Made by a program: the position numbers and the translations under genes | In this document: positions 20,760 through 33,070 of the stretch, in pieces | How positions within the stretch are numbered: position 1 is the first letter of the stretch | How the letters are laid out: every line of letters begins with the position of its first letter | Source: Nelumbo lutea | Taxonomy: Eukaryota; Streptophyta; Magnoliopsida; Proteales; Nelumbonaceae | DNA: 64,000 nucleotides | Assembly: GCA_022828595.1 (NCBI GenBank) | Contig: JAKGHH010000002.1 | Span: forward strand, 38,348,222-38,412,221 | Direction of reading: 5' to 3' | Notes under the pieces: generated by a model | Databases searched by the model: none | Told to the model about the DNA's origin: nothing | Seen by the model: the letters and a program-made list of their open reading frames with translations, nothing else

Positions 20760-21770
20760 ACGGAGAGTACCTATTACCTCAACAACTAATACCCTCTTAG
20801 AGGGTGGGTAAGCAACTTACTCGTGCACTGATAATGTTCCTCCCTCCTACTTCTCTTTTTACTTGGTTAAATAACTTATATCACGCAAGAATATTGGAAT
20901 CGAACTTACCCAGACAAGTTTTACTTAGGAAACATTTTCTTAGATAAACTCATTTACATAAGTAAGTTGAAACGAACGGAGCCAACTTAAGGTAAAAGAC
21001 TCAAGCGTCCCTTGGCTTTTTCTCCAAAATATTAAAACTTCCACTCTCTTCTCAAATTGGACTAAGACCTCCCCCATCATATGACATTATTTGATAAAGA
21101 CCTCCCCTCCATTAACAATCCATCAACATGTGGCTAAATTTTGTTAATTTTTTTCAAAAAACCAATATTGTGCCTCTTTTCATACAATTATATGAAGGAA
21201 TCCTTGAACTGTGATTTCTCCCAATCTGAAGGTTGAAAAAATGAGTAGGATGTAATCTCATGAACAACAAGAGGACACAACACTGTTCATCTAGTTACAT
21301 GTGACCCTCTTCTACCCAACTGCATGAGATAATCCAGTAGCCGTAGGACTTCACGGCTAATCCAGTTAGGCTTCCTTCATTCTTGGAATTGAGATGTGGA
21401 AGCATGGCCTTAGATTTATTAATATGTCCCCACCATGATGTCACCTTATCTCATTGAAGGTGGGGTTGTATCAAATTTTCAGTACATCACTTTGATTTCC
21501 TTGTTTCAATGCAACATTGTATCATAGCAAAAGTAGTACCAGACTGTGAACTGGGCTATATATCAGAATGGACACGCCAGTGAATTGATCATAAGGGTGG
21601 ATAATAGATGGGTTAGGTTGAGTTGGGTAAGGGTTGAATATAAATCCACCATGACACATCATCAATCATTGTTAATGGGTCACAATCCACCCATATTTAC
21701 CTACTTGACTCATTCATATTGACCCAATTAAGTCCACCTAAGTCCTAGCCCATGTCAAGTTGTGTTTTGG
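20760..21770. repeat. Dispersed 1-kb noncoding repeat, copy 1
   Basis: Matches the reverse complement of 60360-61430 over almost its whole length at roughly 85% by eye. Shared blocks include CATCATATGACATTATTTG, CAATCCATCAACATGTG, GAATTGAGATGTGGAAGC and ATGTCACCTTATCTCATT. The last 150 bp are rich in GGGTTGGGT/TGACCC motifs. No coding capacity or terminal repeats were identified, so the class is unknown. Confidence 0.82.
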
Positions 21771-22361
21771 TTTGGTTCAAACTTTGGCTGCATTTGGATA
21801 AGTTTAGGATTTGTGCTTTTAAGGCCTAAACGCATAAAGCATCGATAGGCTTTGTGCTTTATGTCTTAAAAGTGATTTGGTTTTAATACTATAATGATTT
21901 TGAGAGAAATCCTTACCAATCTTGACAACTTGAATCTATTTGTTGGCCATGTAAAAGGATCGGGATTTGGTCTTAGAACAGGGTCTGAACAGCCATTGCA
22001 AACCTATATAACCAATTAAGAGTGAATGTTTCGGATAGGTTCTACTCAAAACCAAATGAAGCCTGCCTTGATTGGTCCATGGTGTAGCCAATTTGAAACC
22101 AAACTTGCATTGAAATAAATTCCCGAAAAAACTTTAATAATTTTAAGATTTAAACTCAAGCACTCATGGTTAAAATGACTCTCACTAAACCATTAAATCA
22201 CTTTTTTATAATATTTTTCGGTCTATATTTTTATGTGTATGATAAATAATGTAAAAGATAATATTTACAAAATTTAAATAATAATAATAATGATGAATTT
22301 TAAATTATATATTGATATATCATGATAATTTACAAATTAAATTACTCAATTTAATCAATAA
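21771..22361. other. Intergenic, AT-rich
   Basis: No gene recognised. 22199-22361 is strongly AT-rich and leads into the putative MITE. Confidence 0.55.
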
Positions 22362-22907
22362 AGGTAGTAGTAGCAAATAGATCGGATCTGATTAGATTTG
22401 AATCAGGATATATTTGTATCTGTATCTAATCTGACACTATTCATGGCGGATTCCAATCCGATCGGATCTAATAGGCCTCAATCTGAATTCGAATCCTATC
22501 AATAAGTCAAATCTTCGGATTTGATATGATTTGACTTATTTTCTTTAAAATTTAATAAATTTTTAAAAGAAAAATAAAATATACCAATTTAAATAAAGAA
22601 AAGAAAACAAAAAATACAAGTATTTTTAATTATTTTCAACATATATATACATGTTTTTATAAAAAAGTAAATGATATAACAAATTTTAAAAAATGCAATA
22701 TAAATAATAATATTTATAAATAAATAAATAACATATATATGTATTATATATAACATAAATCGGATCGGATAAGGGTGACCCAAATCCAATCCAATTTCTT
22801 ATCAGATCCTATTATCCAATTTGAAGATTCAAATAAGGGTGATCCAAATTTGACCAAATAGGATTGAATCAGATCGGATCATCCGATCCATTTACACCCC
22901 TAATTGA
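22362..22907. mobile_element. MITE-like element with GGATCGGAT-rich ends
   Basis: The left side has GCAAATAGATCGGATCTG and the right side read inward has GTGTAAATGGATCGGATG. Both ends carry many GGATC/GATCC words and the centre is AT-rich. This fits a hAT-type MITE whose ends read TAGGGGTGTAAATGG. A target duplication could not be fixed, so exact borders are uncertain. Confidence 0.4.
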
Positions 22908-23935
22908 CATTCAGTTTTATAAATAATATGTTCTATTTTTTGAATTAAGGCTTGGTTTGGAAAGACTACAAATGCAAATATGTACAACATAAATATTACA
23001 TACAAAATATAAGGTTTTGCATTTTACATATTTGCATTTGTACTCCCCTAAAGAAAATTTGATTCTAGAGATAAAACAATGGCAAAACCATCAAAATTGG
23101 GTAGGTTCAATGTTTGTCGTGGATCCAAAGTAAACCGACTTATAGTCCAGTTGAAATCACCTACCAACAAAACACTTTACAACACCATCCCAAGATGTCA
23201 AGACGATATAGCACGACACATCTCATCATAGACCGAGACCCACCATATAGTACCCGCCATGTGTACTCTCAAGTGTGTTGGAATGTATTTTGTTGATGGA
23301 TCCAGATGTTGTAGGCACATTAGGTAATCACAATGAGTGAACATATAATATCTATGTGACACATATCCTAGTTAATGAGCCTTTCGGTTATATAGAAAAA
23401 GAACATTTGGACGAAAGACGCAATAAGTGGGATGTGTGTCACGTTCACTCATTCTACTTACATAGGTGCCCACTACATTCAGACCCTTGGTGGGTGGTGA
23501 CCCCGACTTATCAGGATTCGTTATACAGGTTTTTACATACGTAGCAAAACATCTGGGGATTAGTGATTACGTGAGAACTGAATAACGAATAACGAAAGCA
23601 CCTTGACGAAAGTACCTTGACGAAACGTAGCAAAACATCTGGGGATTAGTCTCGACAGTTGGAAACGTCGTGACGAAAGTAAACTCTCGTGAGTGGTGGC
23701 TTCCTTGAGAACTGGGAATGTTGACTACCCGCCAGACATTACCCAGAAAAAAACACCTACCTGTGGACTGAGACTTTTGGCCAGAATCGTTTCTCTCCGT
23801 CCAATACGCAGAATCTAAATCACAACCGTTGAAAAAATTATCCTCAGGAAAAGCATGGCTTTTCCGATTTCCACCCATAAATAGCTTGGCACAGAGAGTG
23901 AGAAACGACATGGGCGTGAAGAGAAGACGACGGCC
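22908..23935. other. Intergenic upstream of the isomerase-like pseudogene
   Basis: No gene. A perfect 26-bp direct repeat is present at 23539-23564 and 23625-23650, with GACGAAAGTACCTTGACGAA-like short repeats between. No obvious promoter was seen. Confidence 0.6.
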
Positions 23936-24664
23936 ACGTGCACGTTAGAAAAGCGCGGTAACAATTTCCTTCTAACTCTAATCGGTGACGATGAGCACCG
24001 GTTGAACCCCAACCTCATCGGCGAGATTCGGTCAGCTCTAAGCCAAGTCCGTGCACAGGCCAAGCGCGGTTCGGTCCTGATCACCACTGGCCAGGGTAAG
24101 TTCTTCTCCAATGGCTTCGATCTCGCTTGGGCTGAGTCCGCCGGGTCCGGGTCCAGCGGCTTCCTCCACCGGCTTCAGCACATGGGCGACGGTTTAAAGG
24201 CCATCATGGTTGACCTGCTCTCCCTCCCTATGCCCACTATAGCAGCCGTATCTGGGCACGCCGCTACTGCCGGATTCATGCTCGCGCTTAGCCACGACTA
24301 CGTCTTGATGAGGAAAGACAGGGGGGTCCTTTACATGAGCGAGCTCGACATCGGGCTTACTCTTCCCGACTATTTCATAGCGCTGTTGAGAGAAAAGATC
24401 TAATCGCCGATGGTTCGGCGTGACGTGGTTCTGCATGCCGCGAAGGTGAAGGCCGAGGAGGCGATCAAAATGGGGATCATAGACTCGGCACACGATAGCG
24501 CGGCGGAGACTCTGGAGGCCGCACTGCGCATGGGTGAGAAATTGGCCTTGACCGCTAGGAAGTGGGATGGAGGGGTTTATGCCGAGATACGGAAGTCGTC
24601 GTTTCCGGAACTTTGTAGAGTGCTCGAGCCACAGAGTAAGACCATCGTCACACCACGCCTTTGA
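23936..24664 (+). pseudogene. Peroxisomal enoyl-CoA delta-isomerase (ECI)-like pseudogene
   Basis: A single frame of 243 codons matching the plant ECI family of the crotonase fold, which shifts double bonds during peroxisomal beta-oxidation of unsaturated fatty acids; family proteins are about 240 residues and intronless. Blocks: CTLEKRGNNFLLTLIGDDEH, then GKFFSNGFDLAWA, VSGHAATAGFMLALSHDYVL (oxyanion-hole region), MSELDIGLTLPDYFIALL, and AAKVKAEEAIKMGIIDSAHD. It ends PRL, a plant variant of the PTS1 peroxisomal signal. Two lesions: the expected ATG before CTLEKRG is ACG (23936), and a TAA at 24401-24403 replaces the family Gly after LLREKI. Otherwise no frame shift, so inactivation is recent, or these are sequencing errors. 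Confidence 0.82.
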
Positions 24665-26255
24665 TTGAAGAATAAAAGAAACTAAATAGAAAATCTCAGT
24701 GGTAGTTTCCGCCTCCGGCATTGCTTTGGTTCGTCACGCGTTTTTTTTTCAATATAGAATACAATTTGGGGATTTTACGATCCACTCCATTTCAGAATTT
24801 ATAAATTTATCGTACAATTTGGATCAATATCAAGAGAGAAAAAGATGATAAATTCACGGAGGATGGTGTTTATAAGGAAGTTAGGCATAAATACATTTGG
24901 AAAAAAAAAAATCCCAATTCTGAGGTGGATTGATCGGTAAAAATCCCATATAATTTTGATGGATAGTCTTGGACCATTGATTGGATAACACAGTTTCGTC
25001 GTCTGGTAGCTGTTCCTTGTTGTTTGTGAATATTAAAGGGGTTTTTAAGTTTACGATTTTACTGTTTGGAAATATTTAAAGTTTTTTGTGGTGGAAGGAA
25101 ATATTGAAAGTTGAGCTTGATTATGTAATAATTTGTGGGCTGACATAATTTTCAAATCTCATTAACACCAAAAAAAAAAAAAAAAGGGAGAATGACGGTT
25201 CAGTCAGAATTTTGTGCATAGAGTGGGGTATTTGACATTTTAAATGCTTATGGATATGGAGTGGAATTAAGAAATATGCATTGGTCCTGTCCTTACCTTA
25301 TTGAAAAATATTTCATTAAGTTTTCTACTTGCTACCATTCCCTTTTATACGTTTTTTTGTTTGACGATAAAGTGGGTGTTTGCAACAATATTTTAGAACC
25401 ATCATTCACCCAGATGGTTGGACCGTTTGGCTTGGAAATCATTCAAGCAATCAATTTCGTTTTACCCTAAACCCGGTCTTTGATAAAAAACTGTTGAATT
25501 GGTCAATGATCTATTGAATCGAGCGGTTGAACTGTTGATCCATTTGACCCATTCATCAGTTTTTGGCCTTTTATTTTAATTTTTTGTTGGAAAGGGCCAT
25601 CTGTTCGAACTGGACGATTAAACTATTAACCCAAAGTGGCTAGAATGATTCCAGTTCTAGGTCAATTTTTAAAACATCGGTTTGCAATGTAGCATTTTAC
25701 AGGCATCCCATTTCTTAAGCATTTTTAATTTTATCTCAACTTTTTTTTTTTTGAAAAATACCTAAAAAATCTTGTTTGATGGAAATGCAGGCATTTAAAG
25801 TATTTTGACTTACTTTTATAACAATTTTATATACGAGTGAGCAAATGGGTAGTTTCTATTTGGAATGAATGGAACTGACATCAAATCAACCTTTAATTGG
25901 CCCTATTCAATTAGAGTAAGGTAAATTCTAAATTATTGGAATAGACTCCCAACTAAGTTGATTCTAGAGTTTAGGGATTTACCCTACCCAAATGGGTACC
26001 ACCATTCAACCACATCACAATAATTACTCCACACCTACCATTATTGAAAGATGACAAATCACCCCAATTCCCTTCATATTTATATGGCGTATTGTTGAAT
26101 TCAAAAATCAATATTTGTGTTATTATATGGAGGTATAATATGTTGCAATACTTTAAACATTGCCATCAATGGAGCATGGTGTACATGTGAGGCAAATTTG
26201 AGCCCTAGAAGATTAACTTGTATTATTAATATAGCATTCTGTTTGTCTTTTTCTA
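24665..26255. other. Intergenic, AT-rich
   Basis: No gene recognised. Contains poly(A)/poly(T) runs near 25169-25185 and 25739-25753 and no clear element ends. Confidence 0.55.
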
Positions 26256-27801
26256 TCGCACTAAGATTTCATTTTAAGGCCCCAGATTAAAAGAATTGAA
26301 CCCTTTTTAGATTTGTCCGATCTGGATTCAGTTGGCTCGATATATTCTTACCACTCATCTTAAAATGTCTAAATAACCCAAATCTCAATCCCCAAATCCT
26401 CAAAACTCGTTATAGATCTCATCTGATACCCCTTGATTAGTTTACCAAAATACCCTTTAAACCAAATTCCCAAGATACCCTTGTTCCAGATTATCAAAAT
26501 ACCCTTTGAACAAATCCCCGTAACATTTTCCTCTTTTGAATTACCAAAATTACCCCTTTGACCAATTCCCGGATTGCCCTTGGCCTAATTTCCAAAATTG
26601 CCATCCTTCCAAAATCCCCCTAAATTTTCAAAATACCCTTTAATCAAAATTACCAAAATGCCCTTAACCAAAGTTACCCATTTTACCTCCTTTTGACCAA
26701 TACCCAAAATACCGTCTCCCCTAAAATTACCAAAATATCCCTTCCCCTAAATTCCCAAATTACTCCAAGTTTCCAAAAATACCAAGTTACCCTTCTTTCC
26801 CCAATTTACCCCTTGAAGACACCAACCTAGTGAGATACCTCCCCCCAAACCCTAGCCTATCCACCTGAAACCCCTTTCCTCTCTGTTTTTGTTTAGAAGA
26901 CCCCTTCCTTAGGGGAGGCATTGTTTGTTCCCAATGAGAGGCAACACAGAGTCACGGAGGTTGGAAAGGGGGGTTTACAGGCTCTCGACATTTTCCTTTG
27001 GGAGAGAGAAAGGGAGAGAAGAAAATAGAGAGGGTTGGAAGGAGGTCTTGAGAGAGGAGAGAAGATTGTGAGAGAAAGCTGAGAGAGGAGAAAACAGTCG
27101 AAGATCTCGTCTCAGTCCGCGTCAAATTCGAAGAGAAGAATTGCTTTCATCACAGCCCAAGTAGAGTTTCCATCACTGAAGGAGCTTCATCGAGAGGCTG
27201 AGCTTTCCCTTCCTTTGCATCACCGTTTCTCATTTCACGCCACAAGAGGTATATTTCGATTACCTCATATCTTCTTTTAGGGTTTAAGTTTGTAGTCTGG
27301 TTCGTTTTTTTTTTTTTTTGCTTTGAGGCTTAGGGGTTCTCTGGAGTTTGGGAGGTTTATGCTTCCTCTCTTTCAGACCATTCAACTGAGTCCGAAGGTG
27401 GGGGCTCTGATAGAAAAGGGGTGAGGAAGTAGTTTCTCATCCTTTTGCTCAGGCCCTTGCATCCAAAAGGGGATTGGTCTGGGAATGTAGAAGGGAGCAT
27501 TCCTTCGAGCTATTAGAGGATCCGAATCTCCAATCTATCTTCTGCGCGAGTTGGGATAATGGTGTTCATGCTGACCAGAGAAAGGGGTGCCTAACCCCTT
27601 CCCTCTCTCTTTCTCATCTTACCCAGGTTTGTTTACCTTGTTTGGGTCGAATGATAGGGAGTCGCCATTAAATTCAAGTTTATTTTTGAAATCCAATTCT
27701 GGGAGACCCATCACTACCAGTTATGTGTTTCTGATGGCTGGCGACTCCTTACATTTGGTCATGAGGTGAACCGCCGGAGCCGGTTTTTTCCGATGTTCAC
27801 A
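26256..27801 (+). repeat. 5' LTR of the LARD-like element, 5'-truncated
   Basis: Aligns with 42276-43933. It begins abruptly at CGCACTAAGATTTCATTTTA, lacking about 280 bp present in the right LTR, and ends GATGTTCACA just before the PBS. Degenerate CAAAATACCCTT-type minisatellite units fill 26400-26820. Confidence 0.82.
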
Positions 27802-27804
27802 GAA

Positions 27805-27822
27805 TGGCGACTCCACTGGGGA
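27805..27822 (+). other. Primer binding site of the LARD-like element
   Basis: TGGCGACTCCACTGGGGA lies three bases after the LTR end. It is similar to the TGGCGACTCTGCTGGGG type used by Ogre-like elements (tRNA-Arg primer). This tRNA assignment is from family knowledge and was not checked base by base. Confidence 0.75.
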
Positions 27823-30800
27823 GTTCTGAGAACAATGTGAATACCATTTCCAACGCCCGTTCCCCTTTTGGGCAATCGGTGTTACTCTTAAACAACATTC
27901 TGGTATTTGTAAGTTTCAAGCCCTTAGTGGTTTCTTTTTATTGTGTTCTGCAAAAAAAGGAGTAAAGTACAAAGCAATTATGTCTGTTTCCTCTAAGTTC
28001 CCAATAGCAGTTGTTTGTAAATGCCCTGTTTTTCTCTTCTTTCTGCAGCTGGAATATATATATAATGGAGTCTTTGATGGAGTTTCCTTGACGATCTAGA
28101 TGAGTAGTTTTGTTGTTTGCTGTGTTAATGGCTTGCTTAATGTAAATCAGTAAGGAAGATTTGGGTAAGAAATTCCTTTAGTCACAGTTTATTTCTGAGG
28201 TTTTGAATAAGTTTCGGGTCTTAGGGGAATAATTCCCTGCTACAAGCTTGTTGACATTCTAAGTTGGTAATTTACTGTGATAACTGTGTTCCAAGAGCTG
28301 TGTTAGCAACTTTTCCAATTATCATACATGTCCATGTTATTGTTTTCCCGAATCATTTCTTGATTTGAGGGAATCACTATTGCTGGATTTCAGAATTGGC
28401 ACACAGACCAGGCATATCTGTGAGAAACTCAGACTTGGGGCATGATGAAAAGAAGTATCTGGCATTCTTAAGTTCGGTTTCAATCTTGTCTATAAGTTGA
28501 TTTCAGATTGGGTTTGTCCAGGTTGGATGTGAGCTGGCATATCTGTGAGAAACTCAGACGTCAGCTGCCTTCATCCTAGGGCCTAGGCTTAGGGAAGACT
28601 AAACTAGATGGGCTTTTATGGATTTGGAAGTCATGCAGGAAGGCTGATACCAGGTTACCTCAAGTTCTGAACATTATTATGCAGTCTCTTTAAAGTCACG
28701 GGACCGAAACTTTGACTTTGGGACCACCATTCTAGTCTCCCTTCATTCCCCTCTCAGATTGAGATGGCCGTAGGTTTAATTGATAAAATACCTGTGCAGT
28801 TAGCGGCTATAGAGATTTAGGTTTGGGGCTGGATTGCCTTAGCTAGGCCTCTATGTTTAATTTCAGTCCTGGTTTCTTTATTGTAAAGGTAAAAGTCTGA
28901 ATTTCCCTGTTTGAAATAAATGCTCTTGGGTCTGAAATAAAGTGTGGATCCTTACTCTTAGAAGTTGGCTTTTGGTTTGGGCAAAATGAAGGGAAAAGGG
29001 AGTTGGGTACTAAAGCAAAAACAAAGTGTCATATCAATTCAGACTTGGATAGGAAGTAGCCTCCTTGGACCCTTCTAGGTTGCTGAAGTATGGTCGCTTG
29101 AAAACTCCTTTGGTGACTGATATTGCCTTATGTTGAATAAGTAAAACAGTAGGTCAGTTGTGTGAAAGGATGGCTTCCTTCCCAAAATGTTTTAATGGTA
29201 AAGCATCTGCTGTTGGCGTGTGTTGAAATCTTTAATTTGTTTGTTTAACTTCAATAAGTTGAGCTTCATTTCGCGATCTTTTCAAGATAAAATGTTGTTT
29301 CTAGTCTTCCCTCTCTTTTAATTCCCTTAATTAGTTTCAATTATGATTCAGTTGTTGATTGTGCTTGAATTCCTCTAGTGTAAGTCTTAGCTCTTTCAAT
29401 AAAGGAAATGATTTTGATTTGGGTTTTCTTGTCTAATTTATTACTGTGTGCTCAGCCTAATCATGTGTTAGGGAGGTTGATTAATTCTCCATCTCTTTTG
29501 AAACTTATAATGCTTGCATGTCATATGGGTATTTAATAATTAACACCCTCTTGAGATCCTTGGAATAAGGAAGGTGATTCTTGCTCTGGGCTGAGGTCAA
29601 CCTTCTATTTTGTGCCCAAAATTACTATGGCACTTTCAGCAAAGCTCCAATCTACAGGGTGCACTAGAGTTACTAGTCACGTTTCTGTTTCCCTTAAATT
29701 CCATGATTTCTGTGTCACTGTAGCTTAGATTGTTGTGTTGAGTGCAAGCTTATGTTAAATGTTTCAGCCTGAAATTTGAATGCTAATGATGGTCAAGTTT
29801 TTTCATTCTAATTCAAGGCTTGAGTTTGGGACCTTCTACCTACAAGTCTGGTTCCCTTGACTTCTTTTGATAACATCACAAGGTCTGATGCCCAAACCCC
29901 TGAAACTGATTTTGAACTAAGACATTGATTTTTCACTAGTGTTTTTGAACTGTGCTGTCTAGTGTGCTTATTCCATTGCGGTGGTAAGGACATATAAGGA
30001 CGAGAGAAACATGGCCATACCAGCCGCACTAGATAAAGAGTGATTTCTTTTACTAAGTTTGAAGTGGTGCATGTAAAGTAAGCTTTCTGGGTTGAAAGTA
30101 AGGGCGTTGCCTAGAATGAGAGTAAGCCAGAATCTTGTTAGCCGGACCTTCAGCAGCTGTGTCAAAGATGTTTAAACTTGTATCTTAATGTCAGAAGAGT
30201 CTTGACCTACTTGTTTGAGTTGTTTATATGCAGTTCGGGTAAGCGGCTCTAGGAACTACAGGTACAGGTTACTCAACCATGAGAGATTGTTTCTAGTCTG
30301 AACTATTTGAGGCTAGTTCTTTGTTGTAGTTGTTGGATCAATTCAGAGAGTTAGCTTTAGGACAGCTACAGTTTTAATCTGGTGTTTGCACCAAACAACT
30401 AGGAACCGGCTTAGTCTGTTTCTTTTTTCCTTTGAAGTCCGGACTCTCTTAGTGATAAGTGGGGGGTATTAGTGCACAGCATTCCACAGAGATGTCTTCT
30501 TGTAATAATTTTCATTTGGGGATTTAAAAAATGTCTAGTTAACCTCTTTTCCTTGGGAGTAAGTGTCTCTTTTGACTTAAAAACTGGTTTCAGACTTGTG
30601 CCAAGTGTCCTTCACTGAATTGAAGTTGACTTTAGGCCTAGTGTAGAGCTCTGCTTTAGAATAAATGGGTGTTTCATTTCCCTGAACAAGCTCCATCCAG
30701 CATTCCAAAACAGATCTTATACTATTCTGATTTAATCTCTCATAGGCGGACCTGAGTGGAGTTAGTAGGTGATTACATGTTTAAGGCCTTCAAGATAACA

Positions 30801-31384
30801 ATCCTAAGTTGGGTGGTGTGTCAGAACTGAAAGGGTGGTAGACCTAGGGTTCAGCCTCTGCACAAGAGGAGGGAGTATTCCTACGGTGATCAAACTGTAA
30901 AGTCATCGGTAATTGGAAGTTCAATTGTCATACGACATTTTTTTAGGAACCAATGAGTAGGCTGACAGCAGGTTCCCCTCGAGGTTGAGCATCACCGTTC
31001 AGCCCCTGTGAAATTGTAGAACTGGAACTTTCCCGCCTTCATTCCCCTAGTTCCTTCCTCTCAAGAAAAAAAAGAAAAGAAAAGAAAAGAAAAGGGAAAG
31101 CCTTGAGTATGGAGTAGCAAAGGCTATTGTTGGAGAGCCAAACAAACTTTAAGTTGTCTCTCTAAAAGGTTTGGCTTTAGTTTTTGGGCATAGTCGAATC
31201 CCTCTTCCAAGTTGACTTCAAGATTGCTTAATAACTTGCATTCCCATAGTATCAATAATTTCTGATTGCCTTATTCAATTATGCACTTTATTGTCTTGCC
31301 CTTATTCAGTAATCAGTATATCTAAGTGTGGAATCTCTCTCTCTCTTGTTAGATAGGTTTTTCTTTTGGTTTTATGCAAGTTTG
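27823..31384. other. Noncoding interior, 5' part of the LARD-like element
   Basis: No coding domain seen on either strand. It contains a perfect 24-bp direct repeat at 28411-28434 and 28536-28559 and an (AAAAG)n tract at about 31067-31096. Base composition is moderate and unlike the A-rich tracts further right. Confidence 0.6.
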
Positions 31385-31540
31385 GATCTCCTGCCCACGA
31401 GAACTCTGCCTACATTTATCACAGCCACACATGGAGAACATCTCATCCTCTGTATAGTATTATGGAAGGGGAGATTTTCCCAATTCACAGGGGTAGTGTA
31501 TTGTGGGTAGGCCTGGGCAGAGTCTCGTGGGCAGGAGATC
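31385..31540. repeat. 25-bp inverted repeat forming a 156-bp hairpin
   Basis: GATCTCCTGCCCACGAG at 31385-31401 continues to 31410. Its reverse complement occupies 31516-31540, with a single extra base in the left arm. The arms are separated by 105 bp, with weaker pairing next to them. It could be a small MITE, a foldback element or a small-RNA precursor; no target duplication was found. Confidence 0.85.
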
Positions 31541-32372
31541 TGGAGTCGTTTCATGCTGTTTACTTCATTAAATAAAGTAATTAATAGCAGTCATGTTTAC
31601 ATGCTTTGATAATATGTTGTTTAGCTTATGTTTATATGATGCACAACCACTTGCGCATTGCATTTCAATTTTAGTTATTTAGAAACCCATTGCCCTATTA
31701 GGTGAGAGTTTGGTACACTTGGGCCATCGGGTGCATCCGATGAGGCCGGTGGAAAGCTCTCGGCCAGTCACCAACCTGAGAAGCCCCTATGGGTGGAGGT
31801 TTGAAGACTGATGGCCTTTCAACCATGATCTATATATCACACTCCAAACCCATGCACATCATTTAAACCTAGACTCTAGGGTCAACCACCTTGTGTGTGA
31901 TACATTTGCATGATTAATCTTAGAGTGTCCCAGATTAGGAATGGAAAGCCACAAATACAAAAATGATAAAAAAAATTAAAAAGACAGAAAATTCAGAAAA
32001 AAGTTAAAATACAAAAAAGGGGGAGCATCCAAAATCCAAAAGAGAAAAGAAAAGTCAAAATAAAAAAAGGAGAAAATCCAATTACCTTGTAGGCTTCTAC
32101 AAAAGCAGCATTTGGTGATCAGTGCGTCCACTTTGCTCATCCAAGTCAATATTATTATTATTTTTTGATAGATAAGTCAATATTATTAATTAATGATTGG
32201 TTTTCTTGATAAATTTATCTTACAAATTTGTCTTCAAAGTAAATAGTACATAAGTGTAATTTATACAACGTTCTCCAATCTTTTGTCTTTGGATATTCTG
32301 AAATTCTACCAATGTTTGGTACATACATAAATGAGACAAAATGTACCAGCATACAGTAAATGTGTGGGAGAA
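31541..32372. other. Noncoding interior with an A-rich tract
   Basis: 31690-31930 is a balanced-composition block. 31950-32085 is an A-rich purine tract with repeated TCCAAAATCC words, closely resembling 37560-38335. No gene. Confidence 0.55.
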
Positions 32373-32462
32373 ATTAAACATGAATTGTCTAGCCAATCTT
32401 TTACATATATTTTATAATTTAATGGAAGCATATTAAACATGAATTGTCTAGCCAATCTTTTA
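32373..32462. repeat. 31-bp perfect direct repeat
   Basis: The same 31 bases, beginning ATTAAACATGAATTGTCTAG, occur at 32373-32403 and 32432-32462. Another 24-bp direct repeat lies nearby at 32552-32575 and 32596-32619, directly before the LINE fragment. Confidence 0.9.
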
Positions 32463-32619
32463 GTAAATCAAATTGTTCACCTTAATTTTTTGTTCTTGAT
32501 ATCAAATTGTACAGAAATATATTCTATACTCTATTTATAAATTTATGCATTATATATTTACTAATTATGGTTCAGTAATTTGCTTCACCTTTTATATATA
32601 TTTACTAATTATGGTTCAG

Positions 32620-33070
32620 ATTCCTGATCCCTCCTGTGTTTTATGCGGCATGGGTGCTGAATCTATAGATCATTTGTGCATTCACTGTCCGATCTTCTCT
32701 TCAATCTGGGGACATTTCTTCAAGAAACTAGAGGTGTGTTGGGCTATGCCTAAGTCTGTGAAGGAGCTGTTTATGAGTTGGAGATTGGAGGGCCTTAGCA
32801 AGAAAGGCAGGCTTGTTTGGAATACTATTCCGCAGGCTGTTCTTTGGTCCATTTGGATGGAAAGAAACAATAGAATTTTTTGTAATCAATCTAAAAGTCA
32901 AGATGAGATTTTGCAGAAAGTGGTGGGGAAGATTTGCTCCTGGGTGTCAGTGAATGAGGAGTTTAAAAGTCGGAATGTTTCTCTCCTTCTTTGTACTAAA
33001 TCATGGATGTTCTTGTAATATGTTTTGGGCTCAGGAAGGCCTAATTGGCCTGAGTCTTGTTGTATTATAA
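32620..33070 (+). pseudogene. LINE fragment, zf-RVT C-terminal region
   Basis: Reads IPDPSCVLCGMGAESIDHLC, then CPIFSSIWGHFFKKLEVCW, QAVLWSIWMERNNRIF and KICSWVSVNEEF, ending at TAA near 33018. The Cys-X2-Cys and His-X2-His/Cys-like arrangement with the following Trp-rich helix is the zinc-binding domain after the reverse transcriptase in plant L1-type LINEs. Upstream RT is absent, so the copy is 5'-truncated, and its end lies at an abrupt junction after a direct repeat. Frame continues beyond the stop as similar noncoding 3' sequence. It is inserted into the noncoding interior of the LARD-like element. Confidence 0.82.

Noticed and set aside
24194..24721. 175-codon minus-strand ORF
   Set aside because: Antisense shadow of the isomerase-like reading frame.
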